Shown: positions 1-9,327, counted from the first letter of the stretch. The stretch: 20,794 nt of DNA from an uncultured Nitrospira sp. (GCA_902500695.1 CABVRQ010000069.1:1-20794); one strand, 5' to 3'. Numbers and translations are program-made. Notes: generated from the sequence alone by a model not told the origin.

Positions 1-231
1 GACGCATGCCAGCCGGCATCTCATGACGTTCCCAGGACCCTCCTGGGAGTCAGGCTACCTCCAGCATGAAAACCTCATGACAGGCAAACCTGATTTCAAG
101 AAAATAAAAATTCATGCAAGCCACGTTCTATACCTGGAGTAGAAAAACGATGGTTTTTGGGTGTAACTTATTAAGGAACGCCAACCACGGATTATCCGTC
201 GTTTAAATACGCCTGGACGAGATTAAGCCTC
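1..231. other. Intergenic/edge region with short palindromes, no recognisable gene
   Basis: No frame on either strand gives a recognisable protein. A plus frame is open from the window edge to about 141 but its translation resembles nothing I know. A perfect 8-bp inverted repeat (TCCCAGGA, loop CCC, TCCTGGGA) lies at 30-48. A 5-bp one (ATGCC/GGCAT) lies at 6-19, and a short palindrome (ACGGATTATCCGT) at 187-199. None is followed by a convincing T-run on either strand, so I do not call them intrinsic terminators, although the strong hairpin at 30-48 could end transcripts of the antiporter gene or of a gene outside the window. Confidence 0.5.
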
Positions 232-2226
232 TCACATTTTAGCATCCACAAGGAGGGCGATGGCCTTACGGATTTGCTCGCGCGCACCAAGAAGGACGAG
301 GACATCACCTGGCTCCAGAACCGTATCGCGAGAAGGATTGGATTGCGTCACGCCACCCCGGGTAATCGCAATCACCGAAGCGCCAGTCCGTCCATGAATA
401 TGCAACTGTGTCAATGGTTTCCCCAACACGTGAGAATCGTTTTCCACCCGACAGGTATCGACTTGCACATCAGCCAATGTCCCAGCACGCAGATGGTGAG
501 CTAACTCAGGTAGCTCCCCTCTCCGAAGCAGGAGATAACCCTCCCGGCGAATTTCTTCAACTTTGTCTTGGATCATGGACTTCGGCGTCTGGTAGGTACG
601 AAGGACCAAGGCAAAAATCTCAATAGATGTTTCGAATTCTTCCGGCACGACGTCATTGGCTCCTAGCTCTTGAAGATCCTGCAATTCCTTTAAATATCGT
701 GTTCGTACGACAATATGTAGAGTGGGATTCAGTTGTCGTGCTTGCTGGACAATCCGACGCGCTCCAAAGGGGTCAGAGGTAGCGACTACGAGCACTCTCG
801 CCATTATGATCCCGGCTTGAGTCAACACCCTGGGATTCGTCCCATCCCCATAGAGAATGGTGCCTCGGCCTTTTTGATCAGCCTGCACGACATCAGGATT
901 GACGTCCAGCACAACAAATGGAATCTCCATATCACCTAAGACTCGTGCGAGATTCCGCCCATTTAAGCCATAGCCCACGATGATGACATGATCTTTAACT
1001 TTGATTTTGGTGCTTTGTGACGCATTGGATTGTCGTCGAGGAAACCAATGCTTCAGGCGGTCAAGCGCCTCTGTTCGTCTAGCCAGTCGGGGAGCCCATT
1101 GAATCAAAAAGGGCGTAATCGTCATAGACAACACCGATACTGCAAGAAAAATATTATAGGCTTGCGTGTCCAATAACCCTTCCCCCTGACCCACCCGTGC
1201 GAGAATAAAGGCAAATTCTCCCACCTGCGCTAAGGCCACCCCTGTTAACAATGCAGAAGATACCGGAGCTCCAGCTAGGAACACCGCTCCGGTTCCCGTA
1301 AGAAACTTGCCCAAAACCACAAGCACCAACATTCCCATCACCAGGATGGGAAATTCAAAGATGACCGAGGGATTCATTAACATCCCCACTGAAACAAAAA
1401 ACAAACTATTAAAACTATCCCGAAAGGGAATCACTTCGGCGAGCGCCTGATGACTATATTCAGATTCGGAAATCACGAGGCCCGCGATAAATGCGCCAAG
1501 AGCCAATGACAGACCTGCGAGAGAGGTCAACCAGGCCGTTCCCAGCCCCAACACGATAATCGACAGGAGAAATAGCTCTCGGCTTCGAGTTCCCACAATC
1601 AGATGAAGAACATGAGGGACAAGAACCCGTGCAGCCAGCACAATCAACCCCACAACTATGACGGATTTCACGAGCGTTTCGACAATGACCCCTGTCTCCC
1701 CTTGGGAACCTGTTCCCAGTACCGGAGTCAGTAAAATCATCGCCACCACGGCTAGATCCTGAAAAATAAGAATCGCCATGGTCGCTTGCCCATGCAACGC
1801 ATCAATTTCCCCTCGATCTCCCAGAATCTTGAGGACAATGGCGGTGCTGCTCAACGACAACAACAGACCCCAGAAGACCGATTCCTCCCATGATCGACCC
1901 AATAACCATCCCCCAAGCGTTACGCCACTGAGCATGCTCAAAATCTGCAGGGGACCACCAACCCATAAGAGCCTTCTGGAAGCCCGTATGCGAGAAAGAG
2001 AGGTTTCCAAGCCAATGGTAAACAACAACAACACCACACCGATTTCGGCAAGAGTTTCGACTTGGTGCAGATCAGAAATGAGGTTCAGTCCGTGAGGACC
2101 CACTAAGGTGCCAGAAACTAAAAATCCGGCAACCGCCGGTAGCCGGAGTTTTTGAAAGACAAAAACAACCAGAACGGAGATAGAAAAAATAATGAGGACA
2201 TCTCGTAGGATGTGGACTTCACTCAT
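232..2226 (-). CDS. CPA2-family monovalent cation:proton antiporter with TrkA-N/TrkA-C domains (KefB/YbaL type)
   Basis: This is an inner-membrane antiporter, 664 aa, that should exchange K+ or Na+ for H+ and so help pH and potassium homeostasis. Residues about 8-380 are almost entirely hydrophobic helices of the Na+/H+ exchanger fold, with the family's IFQD motif near 154-157 and conserved small-residue segments (LGAFIAGL near 243-250, AQVGEFAF near 333-340). Residues about 412-540 form a Rossmann RCK/TrkA-N domain with a dinucleotide-binding GYGLNG loop at 418-423 and an acidic residue, D441, at the end of the second strand. Residues about 575-660 are a TrkA-C ligand-sensing domain. Length and order match KefB/KefC/YbaL proteins. 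The transported ion cannot be told from sequence. There is no clear Shine-Dalgarno before the ATG at 2226, so the exact start is uncertain. It reads in the same direction as leuDC, but a 250-base gap separates them. Confidence 0.9.
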   Translation of the reverse strand: MSEVHILRDVLIIFSISVLVVFVFQKLRLPAVAGFLVSGTLVGPHGLNLISDLHQVETLAEIGVVLLLFTIGLETSLSRIRASRRLLWVGGPLQILSMLSGVTLGGWLLGRSWEESVFWGLLLSLSSTAIVLKILGDRGEIDALHGQATMAILIFQDLAVVAMILLTPVLGTGSQGETGVIVETLVKSVIVVGLIVLAARVLVPHVLHLIVGTRSRELFLLSIIVLGLGTAWLTSLAGLSLALGAFIAGLVISESEYSHQALAEVIPFRDSFNSLFFVSVGMLMNPSVIFEFPILVMGMLVLVVLGKFLTGTGAVFLAGAPVSSALLTGVALAQVGEFAFILARVGQGEGLLDTQAYNIFLAVSVLSMTITPFLIQWAPRLARRTEALDRLKHWFPRRQSNASQSTKIKVKDHVIIVGYGLNGRNLARVLGDMEIPFVVLDVNPDVVQADQKGRGTILYGDGTNPRVLTQAGIIMARVLVVATSDPFGARRIVQQARQLNPTLHIVVRTRYLKELQDLQELGANDVVPEEFETSIEIFALVLRTYQTPKSMIQDKVEEIRREGYLLLRRGELPELAHHLRAGTLADVQVDTCRVENDSHVLGKPLTQLHIHGRTGASVIAITRGGVTQSNPSRDTVLEPGDVLVLLGAREQIRKAIALLVDAKM

Positions 2227-2426
2227 AAGTCGAGTGGGTGACGATGGAATGCATTCAGGGTATTCCCCATACCTTACGTAGACACGATAAAGAAGTTTGG
2301 GTGGGTTTCAAGCACCCATCATCCCTCGGATCGAGGAAAATGTCTACCATTCGCTGTGCCCCACTCATCTGACATGAGATAATGCTATTTCAGATGGGAT
2401 AGGAGAAAGATCAAGAGGAGAATCGA

Positions 2427-2448
2427 GATGGGTCATTCCAGACCCATC
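2427..2448. repeat. 8-bp inverted repeat between the antiporter gene and leuD
   Basis: GATGGGTC and GACCCATC form a perfect 8-bp stem with a 6-base loop, 29 bases beyond the leuD stop codon on its downstream side. The position suits a terminator of the leuCD transcript, but no T-run follows on the minus strand, so an RNA-stabilising 3' hairpin or Rho-assisted end is equally possible. A weaker repeat (TGGGT/ACCCA) lies at 2302-2318. Confidence 0.35.
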
Positions 2449-2476
2449 CCGATCAATTGAGAAGATTAATGGACTT

Positions 2477-3112
2477 TTACGAGTGGCCTGAAGCGGAAAA
2501 ATCCTGAAAAAGCCAGGGAGCCTCATGGGCGCGGCGTTTTTCATAGGTAGTAATGTCAGATTCGTGTTGAAGCGTGAGTCCAATTCCGTCTAATCCCTTC
2601 AACAAACAATCCTTGCGAAAAAAATCCAAGGTAAAGGGATACTTCTCCCCTTCGGGAAGAGTGACAACCTGCTGAGCCAAGTCGACTGTGACTTGATATT
2701 GGTCAGTATGGGCTACCCGGTCAAACAGTGTTTGGATGGCATCCCCTGGAAGCTCGACGGGGAGAATCCCATTCTGAAAACAATTGTTGTAGAAAATATC
2801 GGCAAAACTCGGAGCCACAATACAACGAATGCCATAGTCCAACAAGGCCCATGGAGCGTGCTCCCTTGAGGATCCACATCCGAAATTTTCACGGGTCAAT
2901 AGAATCGTGGCCTGTTGATAGCACGGTTGGTTGACAAAAAACTCAGGATCCTGGGACCCATCCGCACGTCGCCGCCAATCGGCAAATAATCCCTCTTTGA
3001 GGCCGGTGCGATGAATCGTTTTCAAATATTGCTTCGGAATGATTTGATCCGTATCAACATTGCCGCGATTTAACGGAGCGACCGTTCCAGTCAATATAGT
3101 AAACGCTTGCAT
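2477..3112 (-). CDS. leuD: 3-isopropylmalate dehydratase small subunit
   Basis: This is the small (swivel-domain) subunit of isopropylmalate isomerase, which converts 2-isopropylmalate to 3-isopropylmalate in leucine biosynthesis in the cytoplasm. The 211-aa protein shows the family signatures NVDTDQIIPKQYLK near residues 18-31 and the substrate-loop motif GCGSSREHAPWAL near 78-90. Length fits the bacterial two-subunit enzyme (about 200 aa). The start at 3112 is supported by a GGGAG ribosome site six bases upstream. It follows leuC by 69 bases on the same strand, so the two are almost certainly co-transcribed. The C-terminal dozen residues beyond the family core are unremarkable. Confidence 0.97.
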   Translation of the reverse strand: MQAFTILTGTVAPLNRGNVDTDQIIPKQYLKTIHRTGLKEGLFADWRRRADGSQDPEFFVNQPCYQQATILLTRENFGCGSSREHAPWALLDYGIRCIVAPSFADIFYNNCFQNGILPVELPGDAIQTLFDRVAHTDQYQVTVDLAQQVVTLPEGEKYPFTLDFFRKDCLLKGLDGIGLTLQHESDITTYEKRRAHEAPWLFQDFSASGHS

Positions 3113-3181
3113 GTCTATCTCCCGTTTAATGCTAGAGAAAACAATTGCTCTCTCGAAGATAAAAGAATTCCCTTATTGATC

Positions 3182-4588
3182 TCACATCTTCCAATCACGA
3201 ATATCAACAAAATGTCCCTCAACGGCAGCAGCAGCAGCCATAGCAGGGGATACTAAGTGCGTCCGTCCGCCCTTGCCCTGACGCCCCTCGAAGTTTCGAT
3301 TACTGGTTGAGGCACATCGTTCTCCCGGTGTGAGCACGTCCGCATTCATGGCGAGGCACATACTGCATCCTGGTTCACGCCATTCAAAACCCGCCTCACG
3401 AAAAATCCGATCCAAACCTTCCTCTTCCGCTTGGTGTTTGACTAACCCTGATCCAGGGACCACCATGGCCTGGACGCTTTTGGCAACGTGCTTTCCTTTG
3501 GCATACCGTGCCGCCACCCGTAAATCCTCAATTCGTGAGTTGGTGCAGGACCCGATGAAGACTCGATCGACCCGGATATCACATATAGGGATGCCACCTG
3601 GCAACCCCATATACGCTAAGGCACGTTCTGTAGCCGTCCGCAGTTTTTCATCCGCAATGGATGCAGGATCAGGCACATGGCCATTCACATCAGTCACCAT
3701 TCCGGGATTGGTCCCCCAAGTCACTTGAGGAGAAATATCATTCCCTCGTAGCTCAATAACCTTATCAAACCGAGCTCCTGGGTCTGTTTTCAATTCCAAC
3801 CAATCCGACTTCGCCTGCTGAAACACCTCCTCCTTCGGACTAAGAGGCCGGTTCTTCACGTATGTGACCGTCAATTCGTCTGGACTGACCAGGCCAGCGC
3901 GCGCTCCCGCCTCAATAGACATATTACAAAGGGTCATTCGGCCTTCCATTGAAAACGATCGGATCACCGAACCCGTATATTCCACGACATATCCGGTTCC
4001 ACCACCAATACCAATTTGCCCGATAATCGCCAGAATGACATCTTTGGAAGAACAATAGTCAGGAAGCGTGCCCTCCACCCGAATTTCCATAGTTTTTGGT
4101 CGTTTCTGGACCAAGCATTGCGTCGCCAGCACATGCTCGACTTCTGAGGTGCCAATGCCAAACGCCAAAGCCCCAAACGCCCCATGAGTCGAGGTATGGG
4201 AATCTCCACATACAATCGTCATCCCCGGTAGCGTCAACCCTTGCTCAGGTCCGATCACATGGACAATTCCTTGACGGATATCATCCATCCCATAATAGGT
4301 GATTCCAAATTCTGCACAGTTGCCTTCCAAGGTTGAAATTTGCAAGGCACTCATAGGATCGGCAATGCCCTGCGACCGGTCGGTGGTTGGAACATTGTGA
4401 TCGGGAACAGCCAGCGCCGCAGTTGGACGCCTTGGCCTTCTTCCGGCTAACCGAAGTCCCTCAAAGGCTTGAGGGGAAGTCACTTCATGCACCAGATGTC
4501 GGTCAATATATAATAAGGTTGTCCCATCTGGCTCTTCACGAACCACATGCTGATCCCAAATCTTTTCAAACAATGTTTTGCTTGCCAT
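3182..4588 (-). CDS. leuC: 3-isopropylmalate dehydratase large subunit
   Basis: This aconitase-family large subunit carries the 4Fe-4S cluster and pairs with LeuD to isomerise isopropylmalate. The 468-aa length matches E. coli LeuC. Expected signatures are present: VPDHNVPT near 61-68, CGDSHTSTHGAFG near 127-139, and the three cluster cysteines at about C348 (IGSCTNSR) and C408/C411 (PGCSMC). It is followed by leuD. An AAGGA ribosome site lies upstream of the ATG at 4588, and a good sigma-70-like promoter sits about 35 bases further up (4630-4657). No leucine-codon leader peptide or T-box is evident between that promoter and the start. leuA and leuB are not in the window. Confidence 0.97.
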   Translation of the reverse strand: MASKTLFEKIWDQHVVREEPDGTTLLYIDRHLVHEVTSPQAFEGLRLAGRRPRRPTAALAVPDHNVPTTDRSQGIADPMSALQISTLEGNCAEFGITYYGMDDIRQGIVHVIGPEQGLTLPGMTIVCGDSHTSTHGAFGALAFGIGTSEVEHVLATQCLVQKRPKTMEIRVEGTLPDYCSSKDVILAIIGQIGIGGGTGYVVEYTGSVIRSFSMEGRMTLCNMSIEAGARAGLVSPDELTVTYVKNRPLSPKEEVFQQAKSDWLELKTDPGARFDKVIELRGNDISPQVTWGTNPGMVTDVNGHVPDPASIADEKLRTATERALAYMGLPGGIPICDIRVDRVFIGSCTNSRIEDLRVAARYAKGKHVAKSVQAMVVPGSGLVKHQAEEEGLDRIFREAGFEWREPGCSMCLAMNADVLTPGERCASTSNRNFEGRQGKGGRTHLVSPAMAAAAAVEGHFVDIRDWKM

Positions 4589-4629
4589 GGATTGTATCCT
4601 TCTTTCTTTTTGAAAATTTTCGGACTCTA

Positions 4630-4657
4630 ATTATCTACATTTGTGACCTTCTGGCAA
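4630..4657 (-). promoter_or_regulatory. Putative sigma-70-type promoter of leuCD
   Basis: On the minus strand a TTGCCA box (4652-4657) and a GATAAT box (4630-4635) are separated by 16 bases, close to the consensus TTGACA-N17-TATAAT. Transcription would begin near 4622, giving a leader of about 35 bases with the AAGGA ribosome site of leuC. This is a match by eye only. Confidence 0.4.
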
Positions 4658-4817
4658 GAGCCAGGAAGAGCTTTTTGCAAATTTGGTTTCAGATCCGCCT
4701 ATTCTTTGTGGTCTTTTAAGACTTCTGATATACTTTTCCTTACGACAGGGAACAATCCAATCTGATGCTTTCACCTTCTAAATACTTAGGTGGAAATAAT
4801 TGGATACCGACTAACAT

Positions 4818-4982
4818 TCATCCAGACCCGAACCAATCTAAGTGGTTTCCGGCCAGTCGCGGACAACGACCCAACGTCGAAAGAGCGAGGTTAACCGGGA
4901 AATCATGCATATAAAAGTGAAGTTCATCTATTTCTCCTGTAGTGCGGAAAGACTCTAACAATCCTAATTCCGACTCCGCCAT
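4818..4982 (-). CDS. Doubtful small ORF upstream of leuC (54 aa)
   Basis: A 54-residue frame starts at an ATG (4982) with an AAGGTGG-like ribosome site about eight bases upstream and ends at 4820-4818. An in-frame upstream ATG at 5015 would lengthen it to 65 aa. The product is mildly acidic at the N-terminus, has no membrane segment, and contains one cysteine. I recognise no family. It lies where the mreB promoter should be and opposite to mreB, so chance is the default explanation; only the ribosome site argues for it. Confidence 0.15.
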   Translation of the reverse strand: MAESELGLLESFRTTGEIDELHFYMHDFPVNLALSTLGRCPRLAGNHLDWFGSG

Positions 4983-5023
4983 TGTCCCCCACCTTCTGAA
5001 ATTGATAGGTCTCAAAACTTCCC

Positions 5024-6067
5024 ATGGGTATATTCAATTATTTCATTAGCCATTTTTCCCAAGACATGGCCATCGATCTAGGAACTTCCTCTACCTTAAT
5101 TTATATCAAGGGAAAAGGAATTGTTTTGAACGAACCCTCCGTGGTGACAGTTGAGACCAACTCAAAAAAACTTCTGTCGGTCGGGGAAGAAGCGAAGCGA
5201 ATGATCGGGCGAACCCCTGGCAATCTCACCGCCATTCGCCCCATGCGAGAAGGTGTCATTGCTGATTTTGACATGACAGAAAGCATGTTACGCCATTTTA
5301 TCCAAAAAGTTCATCGCGGGGGAACTCTACTCAGGCCACGAATTATTATTGGTGTCCCATCCAGAATCACGCAAGTCGAACAACGTGCCGTTAAGGAATC
5401 AGCCGAATTAGCTGGTGCACGGGAAGTCTATCTCATCGAAGAACCGGTGGCCGCTGCAATTGGTGCGGGATTGCCGATTACCGAGCCCTCCGGCAACATG
5501 GTGGTCGATATCGGAGGAGGCACAACCGACATCGCCGTAATCTCCTTGGGAGGAATCGTTTACAGTGAATCAGTCAGGGTGGCGGGCGATCAATTAGATG
5601 GAGCCATCACAAACTATCTCAAGCGGGAATACAGCTTGTTAATCGGCGAACATATGGCAGAACGCATCAAGATGGAAATCGGCTCAGCCTACCCTCTGCC
5701 TGAAAAAAAGCAAATGGCCGTCAAAGGGCGGGATGTGGTGTCCGGGATCCCCAGAACGATTCTTGTCGACGACAATGAGATACGAGAAGCTTTACAAGAT
5801 TGCCTCACCACCATCATCCGAGCCATTCGTCTGGCTTTAGAGAATACTCCGCCGGAATTGGCAGGAGATATTATCGACCGGGGGATCGTGCTGACCGGAG
5901 GGGGATCAATGCTTCAAGGGCTGGACAATCGACTACGTGAAGAAACGTCCCTACCCATTGTCACTGTCGATGACCCCTTAACTTCGGTGGTCTTAGGAGT
6001 AGGAAAAACTCTTGAAGAATTTAGCCTCCTTCGAAAAATTTCTTCGCATTCCAGGCTGAATCCCTGA
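5024..6067 (+). CDS. mreB: Rod shape-determining protein MreB
   Basis: This is a bacterial actin homologue that polymerises under the inner membrane and guides the side-wall synthesis machinery. The 347-aa protein has the actin-fold ATP-binding elements: phosphate-1 loop AIDLGTSST near 16-24, phosphate-2 DIGGGTTDIAV near 162-172, and the adenosine loop GGGSMLQGLD in the last quarter. The N-terminal run before AIDLGT is amphipathic and fits the membrane-anchoring helix of MreB, which supports the ATG at 5024 even though the upstream ribosome site is weak. It is the first gene of a plus-strand run mreB-mreC-mreD-mrdA-rodA, with mreC starting 16 bases after its stop. Confidence 0.97.
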   Translation: MGIFNYFISHFSQDMAIDLGTSSTLIYIKGKGIVLNEPSVVTVETNSKKLLSVGEEAKRMIGRTPGNLTAIRPMREGVIADFDMTESMLRHFIQKVHRGGTLLRPRIIIGVPSRITQVEQRAVKESAELAGAREVYLIEEPVAAAIGAGLPITEPSGNMVVDIGGGTTDIAVISLGGIVYSESVRVAGDQLDGAITNYLKREYSLLIGEHMAERIKMEIGSAYPLPEKKQMAVKGRDVVSGIPRTILVDDNEIREALQDCLTTIIRAIRLALENTPPELAGDIIDRGIVLTGGGSMLQGLDNRLREETSLPIVTVDDPLTSVVLGVGKTLEEFSLLRKISSHSRLNP

Positions 6068-6083
6068 GCTTCCCTCTATTGGC

Positions 6084-6965
6084 ATGCCTCGATCAGAGCC
6101 GAATTTTCCCATATCTACAAGTATCCGTCGAGTTCTAGGAGTTATCTTCATTCTATTCCTCGCACTCCTGCTGTTTCTGCCGCGACAATCGCAGGAATGG
6201 TTAAGTCATGTGGGAGGACCTTTCGCACGAATCTTGGAAGTCCCCCTGCATGCTGTAGCCTCGATACAGGATTCTATCCGTCACGCATGGGACCACTACA
6301 TCGCACTACAGAATGCGTGGGAAGACAATCAACAGCTCAAGCAGGAAGTTCAGCGCTTACAAGGAGAGAAGAATTTTCTTCGAGAAAAAGCCATTATAGC
6401 CACGCAATTTCAACAATTGCTGGCGTATCAGGAAACCACACCCATGACGACCCTTCCGGCTCGAATCATCGGCCGAAATGTGTCCAATTGGTATCGGGCC
6501 ATCATCATCAATAAAGGGAATCAAGACGGCATTCATCCGGAAATGGGAGTTATCACTGATGCCGGAGTGGTGGGACGTGTCGTACGAGTCAACCCCACGA
6601 CAGCCATCGTGCTTCTTCTTTCCGACCCCAACGTCGCGATCACCGGGATGATTCAAAAAAGCCGGGATGAGGGGCTGGTGCAGGGAACCCCTCAAGGAAC
6701 CATTCATATGAAATATCTGCCGCCTCTTTCCCCCGTTCTACCAGGAGATCCAGTGGTCACATCTGGATTAACGAATGATTTTCCCCGTGGACTCCAAATT
6801 GGCCGGATTCACGAGGTCACCAAAGCCGATACCGATTTATTTCAACTGGGTGAAATCGAGCCAATTGTGGATTTTGCCAAACTGGAAGCGGTCCTGGTGA
6901 TTACCACATTCCAGCCTCCTCTCCCTTCATCATTACCGAAACCGGCTGGCTCTCTTTCTCCCTAA
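6084..6965 (+). CDS. mreC: Rod shape-determining protein MreC
   Basis: This is a bitopic membrane protein of the elongasome that activates PBP2 from the periplasmic side. In its 293 aa I see a short cytoplasmic N-terminus, one transmembrane helix at about 17-34, a heptad-like coiled coil at about 70-115 (rich in Q, E, L, K), then the two beta-barrel domains typical of MreC (about 122-275, including VGRVVRVNP and the SGLTNDFPRGLQIGRI segment). A proline/serine-rich tail ends it. The start has no obvious ribosome site, so translation may be coupled to mreB, 16 bases upstream. mreD starts 9 bases after its stop. Confidence 0.95.
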   Translation: MPRSEPNFPISTSIRRVLGVIFILFLALLLFLPRQSQEWLSHVGGPFARILEVPLHAVASIQDSIRHAWDHYIALQNAWEDNQQLKQEVQRLQGEKNFLREKAIIATQFQQLLAYQETTPMTTLPARIIGRNVSNWYRAIIINKGNQDGIHPEMGVITDAGVVGRVVRVNPTTAIVLLLSDPNVAITGMIQKSRDEGLVQGTPQGTIHMKYLPPLSPVLPGDPVVTSGLTNDFPRGLQIGRIHEVTKADTDLFQLGEIEPIVDFAKLEAVLVITTFQPPLPSSLPKPAGSLSP

Positions 6966-6974
6966 TGTAATCAC

Positions 6975-7484
6975 GTGACGATATTTCTCAACATCGTTCT
7001 GTGCTTTGGAGTGGTTCTGGCTCAAGCCATCTTTAGCACGGTCCTTTCCGTCAAAGGGATTTACCCTGATTTATGTTTCATCTTAGCCTGCATGATCGGG
7101 TTTCTTTCAGGCGAATACAAAGGACTGATGATCGGACTGACGGTGGGACTATTTCAAGACTTACTCACTCCAGGCGGAATTGGGCTCAATATGATCATAA
7201 AGGCACTTGCGGGTGGCTTGGCTGGCATCACAACCCACACATTTTCCACAGTCACCAGTCCCGCAGTCCTGCTCGTCACCTTCGCGTTGTCATTAGGATG
7301 TGGATTGGCCTCCCTCATCGTGGCTTACCCGGGATTGGATGGCTTTGCCCTTTTAGATGCCTTATCCTCCAGACTGCTCCCACAAGGCCTCTACAACAGC
7401 CTCCTCACTCTGGTGTTGTTCTGGCTTATCAAGTTCATTGGCCAATCGGTGAGTATGGTACACTTAGGCCAGGGACCACGATAA
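6975..7484 (+). CDS. mreD: Rod shape-determining protein MreD
   Basis: This small polytopic membrane protein is the third Mre component. Its 169 aa are mostly hydrophobic, with about five membrane helices and the family's pattern of a GLFQDLLTPGGIGLN segment near 58-72. The start is a GTG at 6975, nine bases after the mreC stop, with no good ribosome site, which again suggests coupled translation. Sequence conservation in MreD is low, so the call rests on topology, length and on sitting exactly between mreC and the PBP2 gene. Confidence 0.9.
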   Translation: MTIFLNIVLCFGVVLAQAIFSTVLSVKGIYPDLCFILACMIGFLSGEYKGLMIGLTVGLFQDLLTPGGIGLNMIIKALAGGLAGITTHTFSTVTSPAVLLVTFALSLGCGLASLIVAYPGLDGFALLDALSSRLLPQGLYNSLLTLVLFWLIKFIGQSVSMVHLGQGPR

Positions 7485-7494
7485 GACCCACACC

Positions 7495-9327
7495 ATGTTG
7501 GACACTTCCCGCCAAGCCAATGAACTTGCCGATATTCAAAGCCGATTAATTTTCGTCAAGATCGGCTTTCTGATGTTGTTAGTGTTATTGGGGTTACGTC
7601 TTTGGCAATTACAGGTTCGAGACGGATTGCACTATCAAGAACTCGCCCGCGACAATCGCACTCGAACCATTGTCTTAGAACCGGCTCGTGGGCTTCTGTA
7701 TGATCGGAATGGCGAACTTCTCGCCAATAATATCCCCAGCTTCCAACTATATCTTTCTTTGGAAGACCTACAAGACCGTGAAGCTCTTCAGGCTCAGTTA
7801 CCTCAGTTCGTAGATATTGACCAACAAGAGATTTCCAATAAACTGGCACTCAAGAATCGAAGAGGACGAGTTAAAATCAAAGCCGACATTACCCTTAAAG
7901 AGGCGGCACTCATTGAATCGCACCGTCTGGAACTCCCCGGGGTAGTCATTCAGCCGGAATATCAACGTCACTATCCACTTGAGAATTACGCCTCACATGT
8001 CCTGGGTTATGTGGGAGAGATTTCCGAATCCCAGCTTAAGGAGCCAGGATTTTCCAATCTTCAGGGAGGACGCATCATCGGGCAAAATGGAGTGGAGCGG
8101 ACATTTGATGAATATCTGCTAGGAGAAACGGGAGAAGAAGTCATTGAAGTCGATGCCCTGGGATATCCGAAACGGTCACTCTCCGTTCAACGTCCCCTGG
8201 CTGGGGATGACCTATACCTGACTCTCGACATTCGACTTCAACGCCTCGCAGAAGACCTGTTGGGAGAGGAAGCCGGAGCCATTGTCGCCCTGGATCCCTG
8301 GAATGGAGACGTCCTGGCGCTGGCGAGTAAACCTGGGTTTAATCCTAATAATGTCTCAGGAGGGATTAGCGCCAAGGACTGGCAACGATTTCTCAAAGAT
8401 CCCCGCCACCCCCTCACCAATCGCGCCATTCAAGGCCAATATCCTCCTGGGTCGGTATTTAAAATCATTATGGCCGCAGCCCTCTTGGAGACTCAAACCC
8501 TCAGCGCACAGGAAATGATACCCTGCCATGGAACATTTCCTTTTGGAAGGCGGGTCTTTCGTGATTGGAAGGCAGGAGGGCACGGTCAAGTCGATTTAAC
8601 CAAAGCCATTGCCGAATCTTGTGATGTTTACTTTTACAAGGCTGGGAATCAACTGGGTATCGATCCCATCGCCACCTTTGCCCGTCAGTTCGGATTAGGT
8701 GAAAAAACAGGCATTGCCCTCCCTTCAGAACGGTCTGGCCTCGTCCCTTCCTCGGAATGGAAAAAAAGAGTCAAACGAGAACCATGGTACCCTGGAGAGA
8801 CCATTTCGATTTCCATTGGGCAAGGATTTTTAACCGTGACCCCCCTTCAGATGGCGAAAGTGGCTTCCATCGTCGCAACCAATGGACGAGTGGTCCAACC
8901 CCGGTTGCTCAAGGCCTCCCGCCTTCGACGAACCGGCAATCTTAAAGAAGAGCCTGAGCCACCCATTCGCCAATTGGGCATCTCTCCCCAAACGTTTTCG
9001 CATATCAAGGAAGGATTGGCTGCAGTCGTCACCAAGGGAACAGCCAAACTGGCTCAATCAGATTTCGTGAGTATAGCGGGCAAAACTGGAACAGCTCAGG
9101 TCGTTGCGTTGAAACCTGATGGGGACAAAGATAAGAACAAGGAGCCTCAAAAGGAATTTCGAGACCATGCCTGGTTTGTGGCGTTTGCTCCCATAGAGCA
9201 TCCAAGGATTGCGGTGGCAGTATTAGTTGAACACATGGGGCATGGGGGATCAGCGTCCGCTCCATTAGCCAAAACCCTCATTGAAGCCTATATGGGCTAT
9301 GACACGACCCAACAACCTACTCTCTAA
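7495..9327 (+). CDS. mrdA: Penicillin-binding protein 2 (peptidoglycan D,D-transpeptidase of the elongasome)
   Basis: This class B PBP cross-links new peptidoglycan in the side wall with RodA. The 610-aa protein has a short cytoplasmic end, one membrane anchor at about 20-38, the PBP dimerisation/pedestal region (about 60-235, with GLLYDRNGELLA near 66-77) and a C-terminal transpeptidase domain. All three catalytic motifs are present: S320-V-F-K323 with the acylated serine in PPGSVFK, S375-C-D377, and K530-T-G532 in AGKTGTAQV. The SxN motif appears as SCD, as in PBP2/MrdA enzymes. The stretch KPDGDKDKNKEPQKE after KTG is a charged surface loop. It starts 10 bases after mreD, and rodA follows 42 bases later. 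Confidence 0.97.
   Translation: MLDTSRQANELADIQSRLIFVKIGFLMLLVLLGLRLWQLQVRDGLHYQELARDNRTRTIVLEPARGLLYDRNGELLANNIPSFQLYLSLEDLQDREALQAQLPQFVDIDQQEISNKLALKNRRGRVKIKADITLKEAALIESHRLELPGVVIQPEYQRHYPLENYASHVLGYVGEISESQLKEPGFSNLQGGRIIGQNGVERTFDEYLLGETGEEVIEVDALGYPKRSLSVQRPLAGDDLYLTLDIRLQRLAEDLLGEEAGAIVALDPWNGDVLALASKPGFNPNNVSGGISAKDWQRFLKDPRHPLTNRAIQGQYPPGSVFKIIMAAALLETQTLSAQEMIPCHGTFPFGRRVFRDWKAGGHGQVDLTKAIAESCDVYFYKAGNQLGIDPIATFARQFGLGEKTGIALPSERSGLVPSSEWKKRVKREPWYPGETISISIGQGFLTVTPLQMAKVASIVATNGRVVQPRLLKASRLRRTGNLKEEPEPPIRQLGISPQTFSHIKEGLAAVVTKGTAKLAQSDFVSIAGKTGTAQVVALKPDGDKDKNKEPQKEFRDHAWFVAFAPIEHPRIAVAVLVEHMGHGGSASAPLAKTLIEAYMGYDTTQQPTL

Larger units (their letters stand above)
4589..5023. other. 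Divergent intergenic region between leuC and mreB
   Basis: These 435 bases separate two divergently transcribed operons and should hold both promoters. On the leuC side there is a plausible promoter (separate entry) and a small interrupted stem near 4648-4666. On the mreB side a TATAAA hexamer lies at 4910-4915, but without a convincing -35 box, so I do not call it. A short minus-strand reading frame (4818-4982) is listed separately as doubtful. No riboswitch or attenuator was recognised. Confidence 0.6.

Noticed and set aside
2427..2448. Hairpin as an intrinsic terminator of leuCD
   Set aside because: The stem is good but no T-run follows on either strand, so a terminator call is not supported; listed as an inverted repeat only.
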